Positions 24,331 through 37,180 of a DNA stretch of 64,000 nt are shown piece by piece; position 1 is the first letter of the stretch, and each line of letters begins with the position of its first letter. The notes beneath the pieces are model-generated. The model had not been told where the DNA came from. It searched no databases and saw only the letters and a program-made list of their open reading frames with translations. Source of the DNA: Glandiceps talaboti (Eukaryota; Hemichordata; Enteropneusta; Spengelidae); NCBI RefSeq assembly GCF_964340395.1, contig NC_135571.1:5254953-5318952 (forward strand), written 5' to 3'. A program made the position numbers and the translations under genes.

Positions 24331-25185
24331 GGGGTGATACCATTCAACCCTGCAAAGTCATGTAAATATACAAGTTTTAACTGTTACAGGAACTCCAGAA
24401 AACTTACAAAACCTGCAAAACCAGTTGCCATGGAAACGATTCACCGCCATATCAAGCAGTCCATTATCACACTAATAGATCCAAAACACAAGGTATATCA
24501 CACAGAAAGTTGCACAATAAATCCCATTCTCAGACTGCACCAAATAAAAATAGACTTGGGTAATATCAGATGACTTCTGCGACACAATTTGACTGAATAT
24601 TTCTTCTGGCTATCCGATACTAAAAATATCCATGTAACTCCACAGGCAAACTGAGTTCAGTAATGTCAAACTGGCCGATACAACACATAATATCACCGTT
24701 CTAACACAGGTCTGTGTGAACTATTGTATATGCACAGCTGTTCTAATAATTAGCAGAGGAGTATGCCCCCTCTAGAGTACAGCATTCCATTTAGTGAACA
24801 TCCTCACTACCGTGAGGGTCACTTCAACACAATGCACTACATGCCTGGAGGGTATTATGCATACAATTTACAGCCACCACACAATGCAAAGAAACTCTAA
24901 ACTTTATTGACTTGTTTTCATTAACCAGTAATTAAATAGAAGTATGAGTCTTAGGTGATGATGTGGTCAACACAGAAATATTTCAGTGAGGTAGAAAAAA
25001 TCTGAAGAATTTTTTTGACTGCCATACTATAATCAATGCTTTGTTAGATAAAGGTTTTACGAAGGTATTGTTAGCACAATTCATCAAAGAAATTGTGAAA
25101 GAGAGTTCAGTGTCCTGTGTAGTATGCTAAACTATACACCATACAGATAATAACAATTAACTCACATAAGTTGAGTTGACGCCAG

Positions 25186-25222
<37 letters not shown>
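25186..25222 (+). repeat. (TC)n microsatellite
   Basis: About 18 TC units. Confidence 0.97.
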
Positions 25223-25224
<2 letters not shown>

Positions 25225-25544
25225 GCCTTGTACATTACTAGCTGTTATACTACAAATATAAACACTTTTGCTTACTTACAAAAACATAATTTTTGATAAT
25301 CGTTTGCTGCTGTCAAGTCTACCCATTAATTTGTGGGCACATAGTACTGAAATGCTTGTAAAACGTTAAATACAAATAAAATATCTGGCCTAATGTGATA
25401 TTTGAAATAACGTGCACACATGTTTGGTGAGCAGAAGTACTGATAGGCACAGCAAAATATTAAATAACTACAACTATAAAAATATGTGGTTTTATCTTAC
25501 ACTCAGATGTGTCCCATTTAAATGAGTGCTTAATTCCTGATCAT

Positions 25545-25605
25545 GAAAAAACAAAAGATTTCATACTTTGGCCACTAGGAGTGCTGTTCAGAAACACTAT
25601 TTGGA
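25545..25605 (+). repeat. Dispersed TTTGGCCACTAGGAGTGCTG motif
   Basis: AAAGATTTCATACTTTGGCC then ACTAGGAGTGCTGTTCAGAA. Two related copies are at 61965-62080. Confidence 0.6.
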
Positions 25606-26594
25606 ACTCAAGTGAGAATTGTAATTCTAGTACTGGACCCTCCCCTTGGAAAATTGCATTTCCAGAGTTTTTTTCATAGCTTGAATCAATTATATTCTCA
25701 GCTTGTCAAAATAGATCTATTAATTTCATTTTCAAAATTGTAACTTTTAGGAACTCGATACTTTTTTAGTCATGTTTTTGTTGACTGTTTTGTGTTACCG
25801 CTCTGTATTCCAAAGCTGAATAGTTCACATTGGTATATACAGATAACCTCGGGTTTAAAAGGTCAATGAACCCCTGATGAATACGTAAGTGTTCCCAAGA
25901 TTATCTCCTAGCTTTTTGAACTTGGTTTGTTTGTCTTCTTCACGAATGTGTATGTGCTCTTGTGTTATGTTTCATTCAAATGGCTGTAAGGGGAAGGTAT
26001 TAACCTAACTATGGTGTGTATAGGCATCACTAATTACAACATTAATTAGTGATAATTAACAGTACACTAATTAGGGGTAAATAATGGTATTTAATAGGGA
26101 AACCAAATTGGCAGCTCATTTGTCTCATTAAGCCATCACTGGTTTGTGTAAACATTCAGTGTGGCTTATTTATAGGAGAAATGAAGTTGCCTTGGTGTCT
26201 CCACTCATGGGACATGATGTTTTCAACACCAAGATTTATAGACACAATTCAACTCTAGTCTAACAATACCAGAGACACAACAAACACAGCAGGATCCTTT
26301 TATATACCCCACTCACAATGAAATGTGATAAAGCATTGCTATTCTTTTCCAGTACAGTAGATATAGAATTCCGCTGAAAAAATTACACATGGACTTGATG
26401 ATTTGAATGGCTCTATCTGTTTACTTTTCAACTGATAACCAACATGTTAGCTTGTCTACTTCTGCATCCCCACTGTGAGCAGCACCTGTATAATTGTATC
26501 TTTTGCAGTTCAAGTCATCTGCGTGTAACAAACATCCTATCTCATAAGTGAAACACCAAGGTATCTTCGTTTCTCCTCACTGCAGACAAAGTAC

Positions 26595-27060
26595 TGTTAT
26601 CTCCAATTATTTCATTTATACCGCCACCAAGAGTTAGACAAAGGTTATGTTTTCATATCATTTGTCTGTTTGTTTGTTTGTTGTTTATCAGCATAGTATT
26701 TCAATAAAATTTGCATGGATTTTAGATGAAACCGTATTGATTGATAATATGTTTATTACCCAAAAAATAATGTTGAACTTAAATCTCCAATTATTTCATT
26801 ACTGCCATCAACGAGAGTTGGGTGTACGTTATGTTGTCACCCCTTTTGTATGTCTCGTGTTTAGTATTATTTAACAAGATCTTAACAAAATCTGCATGGG
26901 TTTTGATGAAACTTTTGTGTACAGCAGTACTAATACAGTTCTTCGCTCAATCTACAGGATTTTTTTTGTCTCCACAAACAGAAGTTGAGTGGTGATTATA
27001 TTTTCATCACCATTTGTCTGTCTGGTGTTTATTACTTTATCTATTGCCACCAAAACCTGC
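26595..27060 (+). repeat. Tandem repeat, ~180 bp x 3
   Basis: CTCCAATTATTTCATT, then CCRYCAASGAGAGTTG, GTTATGTT, CATTTGTCTGT and TGCATGGATTTTAGATGAAA recur at 26601 and 26785, with a decayed third copy near 26970. Confidence 0.78.
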
Positions 27061-27204
27061 ACCAATCTACAGTGACATCATCACAGAAGGTTGACAGTTA
27101 GATGTACATAACTGACAAGTACTTTTACACCTGATTTACATATATTGAAGCTAACTTTTTCACACCTCCAGTTTACTCAATACCTCCAACAAATTTGGAT
27201 TATT

Positions 27205-27295
27205 CTGCCAGATCTAGTTAGACACTGCAGAAGGACAAGTGATTTGTTCAAAACACGTCCACTTAGACACTGAAGGACAAGTGATTTGTTTGAAT
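27205..27295 (+). repeat. Short direct duplication, ~40 bp x 2
   Basis: TTAGACACTGCAGAAGGACA followed by AGTGATTTGTTCAAA is repeated at once with small changes. Confidence 0.8.
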
Positions 27296-28379
27296 CATGT
27301 CTGTTTTTCAATCAAAACTGGAAGAAGAGAACTCGTGTGAAAACCTGCATGGTTTAGATGACACATACTATGTGTACAGTACTGACAAGTCAGAAATCTT
27401 CTCACTACATTGTCTACACCTCCACAATGATAGTTGGGTGATGGTCACATACGTTTTCATAACCCCGGTAACAGAAAGGGGAATATGGTAAAACTGACAT
27501 AGTTTCCAATACACTATACCATCATTTTGGTAGGGAACCCCAGTAAAATGACAGGGGAACTCACAGGTAGATTTTATCTGTTTGCCGCCCTGAACAAAAA
27601 CACTGATTTACATGAAATTTTGTATAAAGATTACCTACGAGATAAAGCACATTTGATTAAATTTTGCTGAAGATGTTATTCAAAATCTAGATTTTTGAGA
27701 AAATTCAGTGAAGTCGTGGTATTACAGTACTACTGTGTCAACTACTGAGGTGAAACCCTTGAGGACACTCTTCAGATTAACGGATGTAAACACTCTACTG
27801 TATGCCCTCTAGTTAATGATTTAAAAGAACGTTTTAAACTGGTAACAGAAATGTGGAAATCGGATTGAAAATACTTGTTTCAACATCTGTTAAACTGAAA
27901 TGTTGGTGGGCGTAACCATGGTGACTGGAGACTAAGTTGGCTGAATCTATCTATGTGGGTATTTTGTTCTCACTTTGCCACTACCACACCTGGTGGCATT
28001 TTGTGCCTATAGCTTTAACAAGTAATGGCACACATTTGTATTGGGTTTTGAAGTTTTCCCCCTGTGAGATGATGTTGGAGAACTGTAGAAACCTCACATA
28101 CCATACTATTTACACACATCAATGACTACCTGATGTTACTCCCATAGGATTAATTACAGTGTAAGCACCACTGCATTTTCATGTTCAGTACCTAAGGTGT
28201 TAACAATTTTGTCAATTTACATGTAGATGTGAAACTGTCAACATTCACAATGCAGATTTTTCTTTTGTACATGGTAACTGTTGAAACCAATTTCTAGTCC
28301 TTCATCGTCACGGCTTCTGAAAGCTACACGTTACATATCATGTTTACTACATCTGTATCGATAAACCAAAAATTGAATC

Positions 28380-28560
28380 TTACTTTTTTAGAAAACACTG
28401 TACACCTAGAATATTTTCATTACGACAAAATTTTACAATTTTAGTCTTCAGCTAGTTCTCAAAGACTAATTTTTACTAATTATCAAATTGGTACATTGTG
28501 TTTATGTACAAGATTTAGAATACATTTTAGACACTACTTATTTTTGCATTTTGTTTTTCA
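28380..28560 (+). repeat. Dispersed repeat, AGTTCTCAAAGACTA family (copy 2)
   Basis: Carries the best preserved hairpin, TAGTCTTCAGCTAGTTCTCA AAGACTA, then ATTGGTACATTGTGTTTATG and CACTACTTATTTTTGC. Confidence 0.78.
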
Positions 28561-28664
28561 GCAATGTTTATTTGGTTTCCACATTACAGACATTCATCAA
28601 ACATAACTCTATATCCTTGTATGTAACACGAAGGTAGCACAAATGTATACCAGAAAAATTTTTA

Positions 28665-29060
28665 ATTTTAGAAGTACATTTTTTTTACTCACCCGTTCTG
28701 TTGATATCTAGAATATAATTGTACGTATCAGCCATATTATGAAGGAAACACAATTTTTGTATGCTCGATTTGTTTTTAAAAATACATTTTTTACTCACCC
28801 ATTTTGTTGATTTCTGCATATTATACATTCTAACTCAACAAAGTTGTATGTATTAGATGTGCAATTTCATTTCAAAAATAATTTTTTTTTAACTCACCCA
28901 TTTTGTTGATTTCTGCATATTGTACATTCTAGCACAATGAAGTTGTATATTACATGTAATACCAAGGTTAGAAAATATTTGCAGGTGCAATTTTGGAAAA
29001 AAAAACAACATTTTTTTACTCACCCGTTCTGTTGATTCCTACATATCATATATTCACTAA
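28665..29060 (+). repeat. Tandem repeat, ~100-130 bp x 4
   Basis: TTTTACTCACCCGTTCTGTT then GATTTCTGCATATTATACAT recurs at about 28686, 28791, 28891 and 29020. Confidence 0.85.
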
Positions 29061-29821
29061 ACATATTTGAACGTTTTAGACGTAATACGAAGGTAAGAAA
29101 GACGTAAAAATCAGACACAACACAGTAACTTGATCCAGAGATCGTTCAAGTGAAATAAATCTGAGTTCACCTAGTTTCAAACAAACCAGGACTATCCTTG
29201 CTCTATTGTTATATCCTTTTGTTGTTTGTAGGTCTTGGCTTCACAACAACTTGGTAAGTTCACAAAAGAACACAGGACGTTTTATCAACGTGTGAAATAA
29301 ACGCTCTTGTGGACAGTCATCGTTCTCAGCAGGGGAACTTTTCACATATGACTGATAATTGGCTTTGATATACACTAATCATGACAATGTAGGTTTTTGA
29401 AATTCAGTCGAGTCTATCAAAAGAGCACAGTCTCTGAATTTCATTACACATATTCAGACAATTTGACGTGCTACTGATGCACACAATTTGTAGTGATACA
29501 CCACAATTTGATGTTCCCTATTTCTTACTATATGATGACTTTACAAAAAATGCCAGTTTTTCTCATTTTGACACACAACAAAATTTGACTATCATTAGAG
29601 GGCACACTGTTTTTGGCACCTTTGTCTGTGTTTTTGTAGCATTTCTTGTTTTAAGTTTGTTGTACTTTGTACTGAGACGTAAGTGTAACACATTTTTTTT
29701 TGGTGAATAAATAATAATGGATACTAATAATAACACCTGTAGTATGGTGTGTCAGTAAATTTACTCCTAACCAAATTCCATGTACTGAGATAACTTCATT
29801 ATGACTGCTGGTCTTATCTCA

Positions 29822-30158
<337 letters not shown>

Positions 30159-30176
30159 CACTCCACTAAGTCCTAC

Positions 30177-30409
30177 CTCTTCTCAATCTTCCTCTTCAGT
30201 CCTAGTATATCCAGCATACTGTCAGGTAGACTTGGCGTAATAGGTGACTGTGGTGCTTCACTTTCACTCTCTGCCTTGATCTCCGTTTGTTCTCCTAGTG
30301 ATGTGTCTGATTCTCCACTTTCTCCTTCCTTGGCACTCTCTGTTTCAGATGCCTCGGACAACTCGGGCATTCTAAATTTAGAGTCTCGTTTCTTATGTAA
30401 CTTGTTTTC
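30177..30409 (-). CDS. IRAG1: IRAG/LRMP-like gene, internal exon 4 (acidic linker)
   Basis: Acceptor TTGTGTTTCAG, entry in phase 0, exit in phase 2; 77 codons plus two bases (AG), which with the T of the next exon give Ser. The peptide starts ENKLHKKRDSKFR (KKRDS is another basophilic-kinase motif). It continues through a Ser/Glu-rich acidic stretch (ELSEASETESAKEGESGESD) and ends SMLDILGLKRKIEK just before the coiled-coil exons. The donor GTAGGACT is non-consensus at +5. Twenty bases into the intron begins a very long GT repeat on the transcribed strand, so the splice choice may be modulated here. The exon lies between the two giant introns. Exons could be missing from the chain, but the join to the next exon is in frame without any. 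Confidence 0.87.
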
Positions 30410-30869
30410 CTGAAACACAAGTGTGGTATCGATTGGTTAAAATTGATTTTTTTTCTCTCTTGAGGTAATCTGAAAATGTCAGTGATATTATTCAAAATAA
30501 ACAGATTAAATATATAACACAGGATACAAGTAATTTCTCTGTTCTTTTTTTTTTTAAGACTTAGTAAATTAACGAGTTGGCTAATTGGTGGTTGAAATAC
30601 TGGAATGGTGACTGCACAAGCTGAGCTGGGTTAAGTCTATGAAATGTATGCACGCATGCACAGTTAAAATGACACCTAAATCCCCAAAGGCAATTTTATA
30701 GCTGGTTGAATATTTTACCCTTTTTTTCACTCTTGCAATTAAGATATTTGAAAATAACTGTACACACATAATTACTATCTCACAAAGAAATAAAAGTATA
30801 CATATATGCACTAAATTAGTTTACTTGATACACTGGAATCTCATTACTAGTAACTTTCAAAAGAATTAC

Positions 30870-31030
30870 CAAGTCTAATACTGTAAAGCCTGGAAAATTC
30901 TGCAATTTTACAGATTAAACTTTTAGATCTCAATTAATTTTTATGAATTACTAAGTCTGGTGTACTGTGTATGTACAAAAGAAGCATTTTAGTCATTACT
31001 TATTTTTGCATTTTTTTTTTGCAGTGAAAT
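30870..31030 (+). repeat. Dispersed repeat, AGTTCTCAAAGACTA family (copy 3, decayed)
   Basis: Keeps GTAAAGCCTGGAAAATTCTG, AATTACTAAGTCTGGTGTAC, ATGTACAAAAGAAGCATTTT and AGTCATTACTTATTTTTGC. The hairpin is lost. Confidence 0.6.
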
Positions 31031-31299
31031 AAAATGAAATGAGCTTTTAGCCAAAATTTCCAGGTATATTGTATATAGTTATGAATGTTAGTTAGAAAGA
31101 CACAAATTTCTCCATGACAATTTTTATGGCTGGTACAAGTTTTTCCTTTTTTTTTTATTGATGTATGCCTCAAGGTTTTTACAATAACGCCACACACATG
31201 GCTATATTACAAAAACAAATAAATGCAAACACACATTGTGAGTACTAAATTTTCACCAATACACACATTTTAATTTTACCTCAGTGAACACAAATCAAC

Positions 31300-31600
31300 A
31301 TTACTGTCAGATGAAACAAGAATTAAGATTCAAACACAAAACTGTTTATTTTTGTTCACAGTGAGATAAAAGTAATATTTCATGTGTGTGAGTGCTGTCA
31401 ATGTTTGTACTTTCTGTAATTCGTAACAAATTTCAGATGTCATTGTCAGATGAAACAAGGAAGATTCAAACACAAAACTGTTTATTTAATATTTGTGCTC
31501 ACAGTGTGATGAAATTTAATATTTCATGTGTGTGCGCACTATCAGTGCTTGTACTTTCTGTAATTCATAACACAAAATGGTATATGAGATGTAAAAAACA
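31300..31600 (+). repeat. Tandem duplication, ~130 bp x 2
   Basis: TGTCAGATGAAACAAG, ATTCAAACACAAAACTGTTT, then ATATTTCATGTGTGTG and TTGTACTTTCTGTAATTC occur twice. Confidence 0.88.
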
Positions 31601-31601
31601 T

Positions 31602-32230
31602 TTTGCCACTTAATTGAAATTCTATAGTCACTCTAGTTTGGTAGTAGAAAACACCATCCCACCTAATTGAAATTCTATAGTCACTCTAGTTTGGTAGTAG
31701 AAAACACCATCCCACCTAATTGAAATTCTATAGTCACTCTAGTTTCGTAGTCAAACACACTGTCCTGCCTAATTGAAATTCTATAGTCACTCTAGTTTGG
31801 TAGTAGAAAACACCATCCCACCTAATTGAAATTCTATAGTCACTCTAGTTTGGTAGTAGAAAACACCATGCTGCCTAATTGAAACTCTATAGTCACTCTA
31901 GTTTGGTAGTAGAAAACACCATCCCACCTAATTGAAATTCTATAGTCACTCTAGTTTCGTAGTCAAACACACTGTCATGCCTAATTGAATTTCTATAGTC
32001 ACTCTGGTTTGGTAGTAGAAAACACCATGCCACCTAATTGAAACTCTATAGTCACTCTGATTTGGTAGTAGAAAACATCATGCCACCTAATTGAAATTCT
32101 ATAGTCACTCTGATTTGGTAGTAGAAAACACCATGCCACCTAATTGAAACTCTATAGTCTCTCTGATTTGGTAGTAGAAAACACCATGCCACCTAATTGA
32201 AATTCTATAGTCTCTCTGATTTGCTAGTAC
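31602..32230 (+). repeat. Minisatellite, 53 bp x ~12
   Basis: Units read CACCTAATTGAAATTCTATA, GTCACTCTAGTTTGGTAGTA and GAAAACACCATCC. A variant unit with TTTCGTAGTCAAACACACTG recurs exactly 212 bp (four units) apart at about 31743 and 31955, so part of the array spread as a four-unit block. There are no unique spacers between the copies. Confidence 0.95.
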
Positions 32231-32764
32231 TTGCCCTAGCCTGACATAACCCTAACCCCTTTAGTTGGAATGTAACAGCGTACATACACATACACATACA
32301 GTCAGTCCATTGTTTTCTACTTATACCATAAACTCTCTATTACTGATAATAGATAAACAAATACCTCTAAACTCAGATAACAAAATGTTCCAGTATCCGC
32401 AGTGGAATTTTCTTTATACAAATCAAAATTTCTATAGTCCCAGAGTATAAAATTAAATTTTTGATGCATAAATCTAACATGATCACTAAACATATTCTAT
32501 ATATTGAAGAGATATGAATTTGATTTGAATCTTTGATAACCCAGATTTTCCAGAAATTTGAGATGAAGAGCTCACATAATCAGTAGCTAAGGTAAACTAG
32601 ACTGTAACTTGTAAGATACATGATGTTATTCAGCCCTATCACGCACGGATGTCTATATCTTACAGACTAAGGTATATACATTTGTATGTACACAGAAAGC
32701 ATTATTAGGCAAAAAAAAAAAATACGTGGTTCTGGTCAGGGTAAACTTCTAAAATGGTGCGACG

Positions 32765-33370
32765 ACGTGAATTTTTTTTTTTCCTATTTTTTATTTATTT
32801 ATTTATTTTTTTTGCAAATTAGTAAATACACATTTTTTTGACACTTAACATACTCTGTTCTATCATATTTATCTCTTGTAAAACTTCCTTTTTCTTTGAA
32901 GCAGTTTAGGCTTTGTATTTAAGCAGTCTTGGCATGTAGGGTAGATTTCAGCTGCTTGTTCTCCTGATATCGAATTTTTTTTTTCCTATTTTTTTGTTGT
33001 TGCAAATTAGTAAATACACATTTTTTTGACACTTTACATGCTCTTTTTATGGCCTTAGATGGGATAAATTAGTAAATTCTGATATTGTCAGTTCTTTACA
33101 CTGTTTATCTTCTATTTTGATTGTGGTATTACCTTCAGTTCATTTTTAGCCCTTATTGTTGCCTATGCATGATTTATGTACTATTTAATGTATAGCCAAA
33201 CTTAACAAGTGAAAAGCTATTTTTTTTATTCCAAAATTGCCAATTTGGTTTTATCTATATTGTTATATTTTGTTACCGTTATGATGTATACACCTCCTTT
33301 GAAATTGGCATTGAATGAATGAACGAACAAAACAATGAATGAACGAACGAATGAACAAACGGAAGAAAGA
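32765..33370 (+). mobile_element. Probable non-LTR retrotransposon 3' end with (GAATGAAC)n tail
   Basis: Two copies of TTTTTTTTTCCTATTTTTT then GCAAATTAGTAAATACACAT and TTTTTTGACACTT (about 32775 and 32980) precede non-coding sequence that ends CCTTTGAAATTGGCATTGAA, followed by a GAATGAAC-type tail. Such 3' tails are typical of CR1/L2-like LINEs. No reverse transcriptase remains here. Confidence 0.5.
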
Positions 33371-34014
33371 ATGAACGTGTCATATATTTTGAATATAATT
33401 GTGAAACATTCTTGATTGAAATTTGCGACAAATCACTTATTTATCTATGGTCTGTTAGGTTCTGTACATCCGCACTCTATCAAAACCATTCTTATCTGAA
33501 ATCATAATGTATATATTAAACCCAGACTGAAAGTTTAGCTAGTGATTTATACACAAATGACAACAGATATATCAGTTTACATATCGGTGACATGGATATC
33601 AAAGTATATGAAAATTTGTAACTATTTTGATGCTTTTAATAACCACAAAAGAGTTGATATCATCAATGTATGTAATAAATAATATTAATTATGAAACCAG
33701 AAATGATAATATGTATCCCAGATACTACAGATATAAATCTCTCTGATATGTATCTGTGATAATCAAAATCAATTATACAGTGTTCAAATAATTGATTGTT
33801 TATAGTGTGTAGATTATACCTGTAAATGACCCAGATTATCAGATATAATACTTATTTATACAGTGTACTGATTTGAATCTCTGAAAAGCAATTTAAATCC
33901 AAATTGCTAACTTCAAATACTCATTGGCAAATATACTTGTACCAGAAACTCCTTCTTATCAGAAACTCCTCCTTATCAACTGATAATGTTTGTCCCAGAT
34001 ATGTTTTTTTTTTT

Positions 34015-34265
34015 CGCTAATGGCAGTAAGTAGGTGAAATCTAGAGCTCTGGTAAAATTTACCTGAGTTTACCAGTCATTTTACTATGTCCCCCCCCCCC
34101 CCCCCCCCCCCACACACACACACATACCACCACCAGTTTTTTTTGCTAAGAGCAGTACGAAGTAGGTAAAATCTATCTGAATTCACCTGTCATTTTACCA
34201 GGTTTCACTACTAGTGTTTTTTGCTAAGGACATGTAAGTAGATAAAATCTACCCACGTTTACTAG
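34015..34265 (+). repeat. Degenerate repeat (GTAGGTAAAATCTACCTGAG) with poly-C/CA tract
   Basis: TAGGTRAAATCTA...TTACCTGAGTTTACCAGTCA occurs about four times. A C21-22 plus (CA)n tract lies at about 34090-34122. The same unit is tandem at 53095-53260. Confidence 0.72.
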
Positions 34266-35254
34266 TCACGTTACCAGGGTTTCGTAAATTATGGTAGATT
34301 CTTTGGAAAACTGCCCTAATTTCCTTCTTTCTGTTACCAAACCTGAGTGAAATACTACCTCAGTACCTGATATCGGCATGTGTGTAGATAACGGTAGGTA
34401 GCCAATACTACTCCGCAATATCTTGTATGCTACTTTTTCAGGAATTTGAGATTACAAATTCATTATTTCAATCACTGTACATCCACTACCAGGCAGATTT
34501 CTGGGTCTCCCTCATCGGTATTACAACCTACTTTTCCCTTCTACTTTTTAAAATTAGCTACATTCCTGACTGGAGGCATGAAACTATCTGAGTTGTATCG
34601 ATGATAATTAAAATGTGAATCCAAGAGTTCAAACCAGAGACTTGTCTTGGTGTCCTACCTCAAAAAAGCTCTCTACATAGTAACACTAAGGCCAGTCTCT
34701 CAGCTACAACTCTGTGTACATACAGTTGATCAGATGGGACATGAAATTTTCTGATTTGCATCTCCGATAAACAAACTCAAAATCCAAAATCCAAAAGTTC
34801 AAGTCATATCATCTGAATGTTCACATGTACATATACCTGTATATAGATCCGTTACAATATCCAATAAAAGTGATTTCCTGCTAGAAAGTACGTCCATCCC
34901 GTGCATATCACACACACCTCACTGGCTGCGTCTAAGCCACGATGTTATTCACCTGTAGACGTTCCTGTCTGTGAGAAGTGTTTACTCGACAGCGTGGATT
35001 TGTGTCAACACCGTCTGACATACTGGTTTCATCATTAAAATATACATAGTACAGGAGTGTACCAAAGAGTAATAAACTCGACCCCTGGATGGACTTTGTT
35101 CCTTAGTATTACTGAAAATGTCAAGTCATTCACTTGTACAATATTTGTAGAATTTGGATCAATATTATTTATAAATACTGCATGTTTTTCATCAATGGAT
35201 AACATGTCTGTGTTATTAGTGTATTGCGAATGAATATTTCAGAAAATCATTTTC

Positions 35255-35485
35255 ATCTGGGTAACGTAACCGAGGTGCTCAGCAATCTTGATAATTTTGT
35301 GTTCTCTCCGAACAAGGTAAATGGAGCAGTGAACCCTCTTGTAATTTGTGTCCTCGCTGAACAAGTTAACAGGTAACATTGCTGTGTTGTCTCTACACAA
35401 CATGGTAATAGGGACACTGAATTACTTTGAAAATTTCCGTCTTCTCTGAACAAGGTAACAGGGACACGGAGCCCTTGGTTACCAG
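35255..35485 (+). repeat. Tandem repeat, ~55-65 bp x 4
   Basis: TGTCTTCTCTGAACAAGGTA then ACAGGGACAC recurs with changes at about 35298, 35350, 35390 and 35440. Confidence 0.72.
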
Positions 35486-35559
35486 ACTTGTAAGAAAATA
35501 ACCTGTAAAATATGTAAATTTCCATTCTAAGGTGTTACACTTTCATTGACCCTAACCAT

Positions 35560-35790
35560 TGCACAAACCAGATTTTTTGGCCCAAACCAATCACCATGCT
35601 TTTTGGGTCCATCACAAACCAGATTTTTTTATGCAAACCACAGACAAGACTTTTTGGCCCAACCACAAATGACGTGGTTTGACCCCGGCCATAGACCAGG
35701 TTTATTGGCCCAACCAACTGACTGACTAGATTTCTTGGCCAAAATCAAAAACCAAATATTTTGGCCCCAACCAGGAACCAGGTTTTCATT
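35560..35790 (+). repeat. Minisatellite, ~30-36 bp x ~7
   Basis: Units are variants of AAACCAGATTTTTTGGCCCA followed by ACCA. Confidence 0.8.
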
Positions 35791-36145
35791 CCTTTAATGT
35801 AGAAATTTTGGAGAGAGAAATATATAATCATGTGACGATTTCTACAAAATTCCAGATCTTGAAACTGAGTTCATATCTCTGAGTTCCAATCTATCACATT
35901 TGCATAAAACAGCTATGTCTCTGACATCATCAGTGTCATGCAAGACATTTTCTGTAGCCTATATTTAAATCTCTACTCCTAGCAACCAAATTATCTGCAC
36001 ATCTCATCCTCATCTGTTGCTATGTCAACCACATTGATTCCCTATCATCACCTGATGTTTTCCCATCATTATACATAACTTTGTCTTCGAGTTCGATTTT
36101 TATCTTTGCATCCAGCACCTGGTAACAAAATCAATATTTTCACCA

Positions 36146-36358
36146 ATGACGCTATTATTTCCATCACATCTCACACATTGCCTGTACAGTAATATATATT
36201 CAACTAGTACCACAAACAATGATGGTTTCTATACACTTTTAATTACGGCTCCAATTCTGTGGAACCAGCTTCCTTTTAACATTCGCTTGGAGAGTACAAT
36301 TGAATCTTTCAACGTAATCTCAAAACTCACCTTTTTTAACCAATATTACCGTGTGTGA
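36146..36358 (+). pseudogene. Decayed LINE ORF2 C-terminus
   Basis: The 70-codon ORF ends TAPILWNQLPFNIRLESTIE then SFNVISKLTFFNQYY. The pattern A-x-x-x-WN-x-LP-x-x-(I/L)R...S-(V/I)-x-x-F-x-x-x-L-K-x-x-x-F is the usual C-terminal end of non-LTR retrotransposon reverse-transcriptase proteins, which stops just after this motif, as it does here. Nothing upstream in frame looks like the catalytic domain, so it is a 5'-truncated relic. The orientation is opposite to the host gene. Confidence 0.65.
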
Positions 36359-36984
36359 TTTTCATGCAACGAAAACTACACAATTTTAGGGACGTAATTT
36401 CACGTTTTTGTTGTCATTTCAGACTTGTTTACTTTGTAATATTCTGTTTTTCATTTTAACCACGTAAATTGTTCTTTATTGTCTTTTTATCCATTTTTAT
36501 TCCTTTTTGAGTATTGTAAAGAGAACTGAGACACAGTGTAGTGGGAATGACAATTCTGAAAGTTTTGATGCATATTTTGAGCCCCACAGAACAAATAATG
36601 TAGACACACATTGTTAAGACGTAGAACAACCAGGGTATATAATCCATATTTTCTGTTCAAAGACAATAACTTGGCTTGTGTATGGTATAATATGGGAGAT
36701 GTTGTCTATGTATAAACAGATGACTGTCAATGCATACAGTAGTTTACTGGCAGACAGTGTGTCAGACAGCTAATCAATATATCCATATAACTGGTGATGG
36801 TTTCAATCTAAGTAACCTTTCATATTCACAATAATATATCTGGGAAGTACTGCACCTGTTTTCTAAGGTCAGTCTTTGTTGTTAGTTATGGAGAACAGTT
36901 ACTCTATAGATGTTTTCTTGAGATTTTTTTTTTAGATGAAAAGATTTCAGATTTTGTAGTTTCAGTGAATGAGACACTCACTCA

Positions 36985-37180
36985 AAAACATGCATGCATG
37001 TACATATACACACAAACACACACCTATGAACACACCTATGACAGCACACATGCATGCAAACACATTGTACAGACATGCAAGCACAAATACACACATGTAC
37101 GCATGCATGCACACACGTATGCATGAACGCACGCACGCACACACGCACGCACGCACGCACACACACACACGCACACACAT
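36985..37180 (+). repeat. CA/GCAT-rich simple repeat
   Basis: Imperfect (CA)n with GCATGCA and CGCACGCA interruptions. ORFs on both strands are simple-sequence artefacts. Confidence 0.9.

Noticed and set aside
29468-29710. 80-codon plus-strand ORF with one hydrophobic segment (GTFVCVFVAFLVLSLLYFVL)
   Set aside because: Looks like a membrane segment, but it is isolated, AT-driven and without splice sites or a family match. Not enough to call a gene.
31602-32230. CRISPR-like regular array
   Set aside because: Repeats are head-to-tail with no unique spacers, and the genome is animal.
34860-35035. CpG-richer patch with a possible donor-like TACAGGTGAA on the minus strand
   Set aside because: Considered as an alternative first exon of the host gene, but there is no long frame and no clear start, so it is unsupported.
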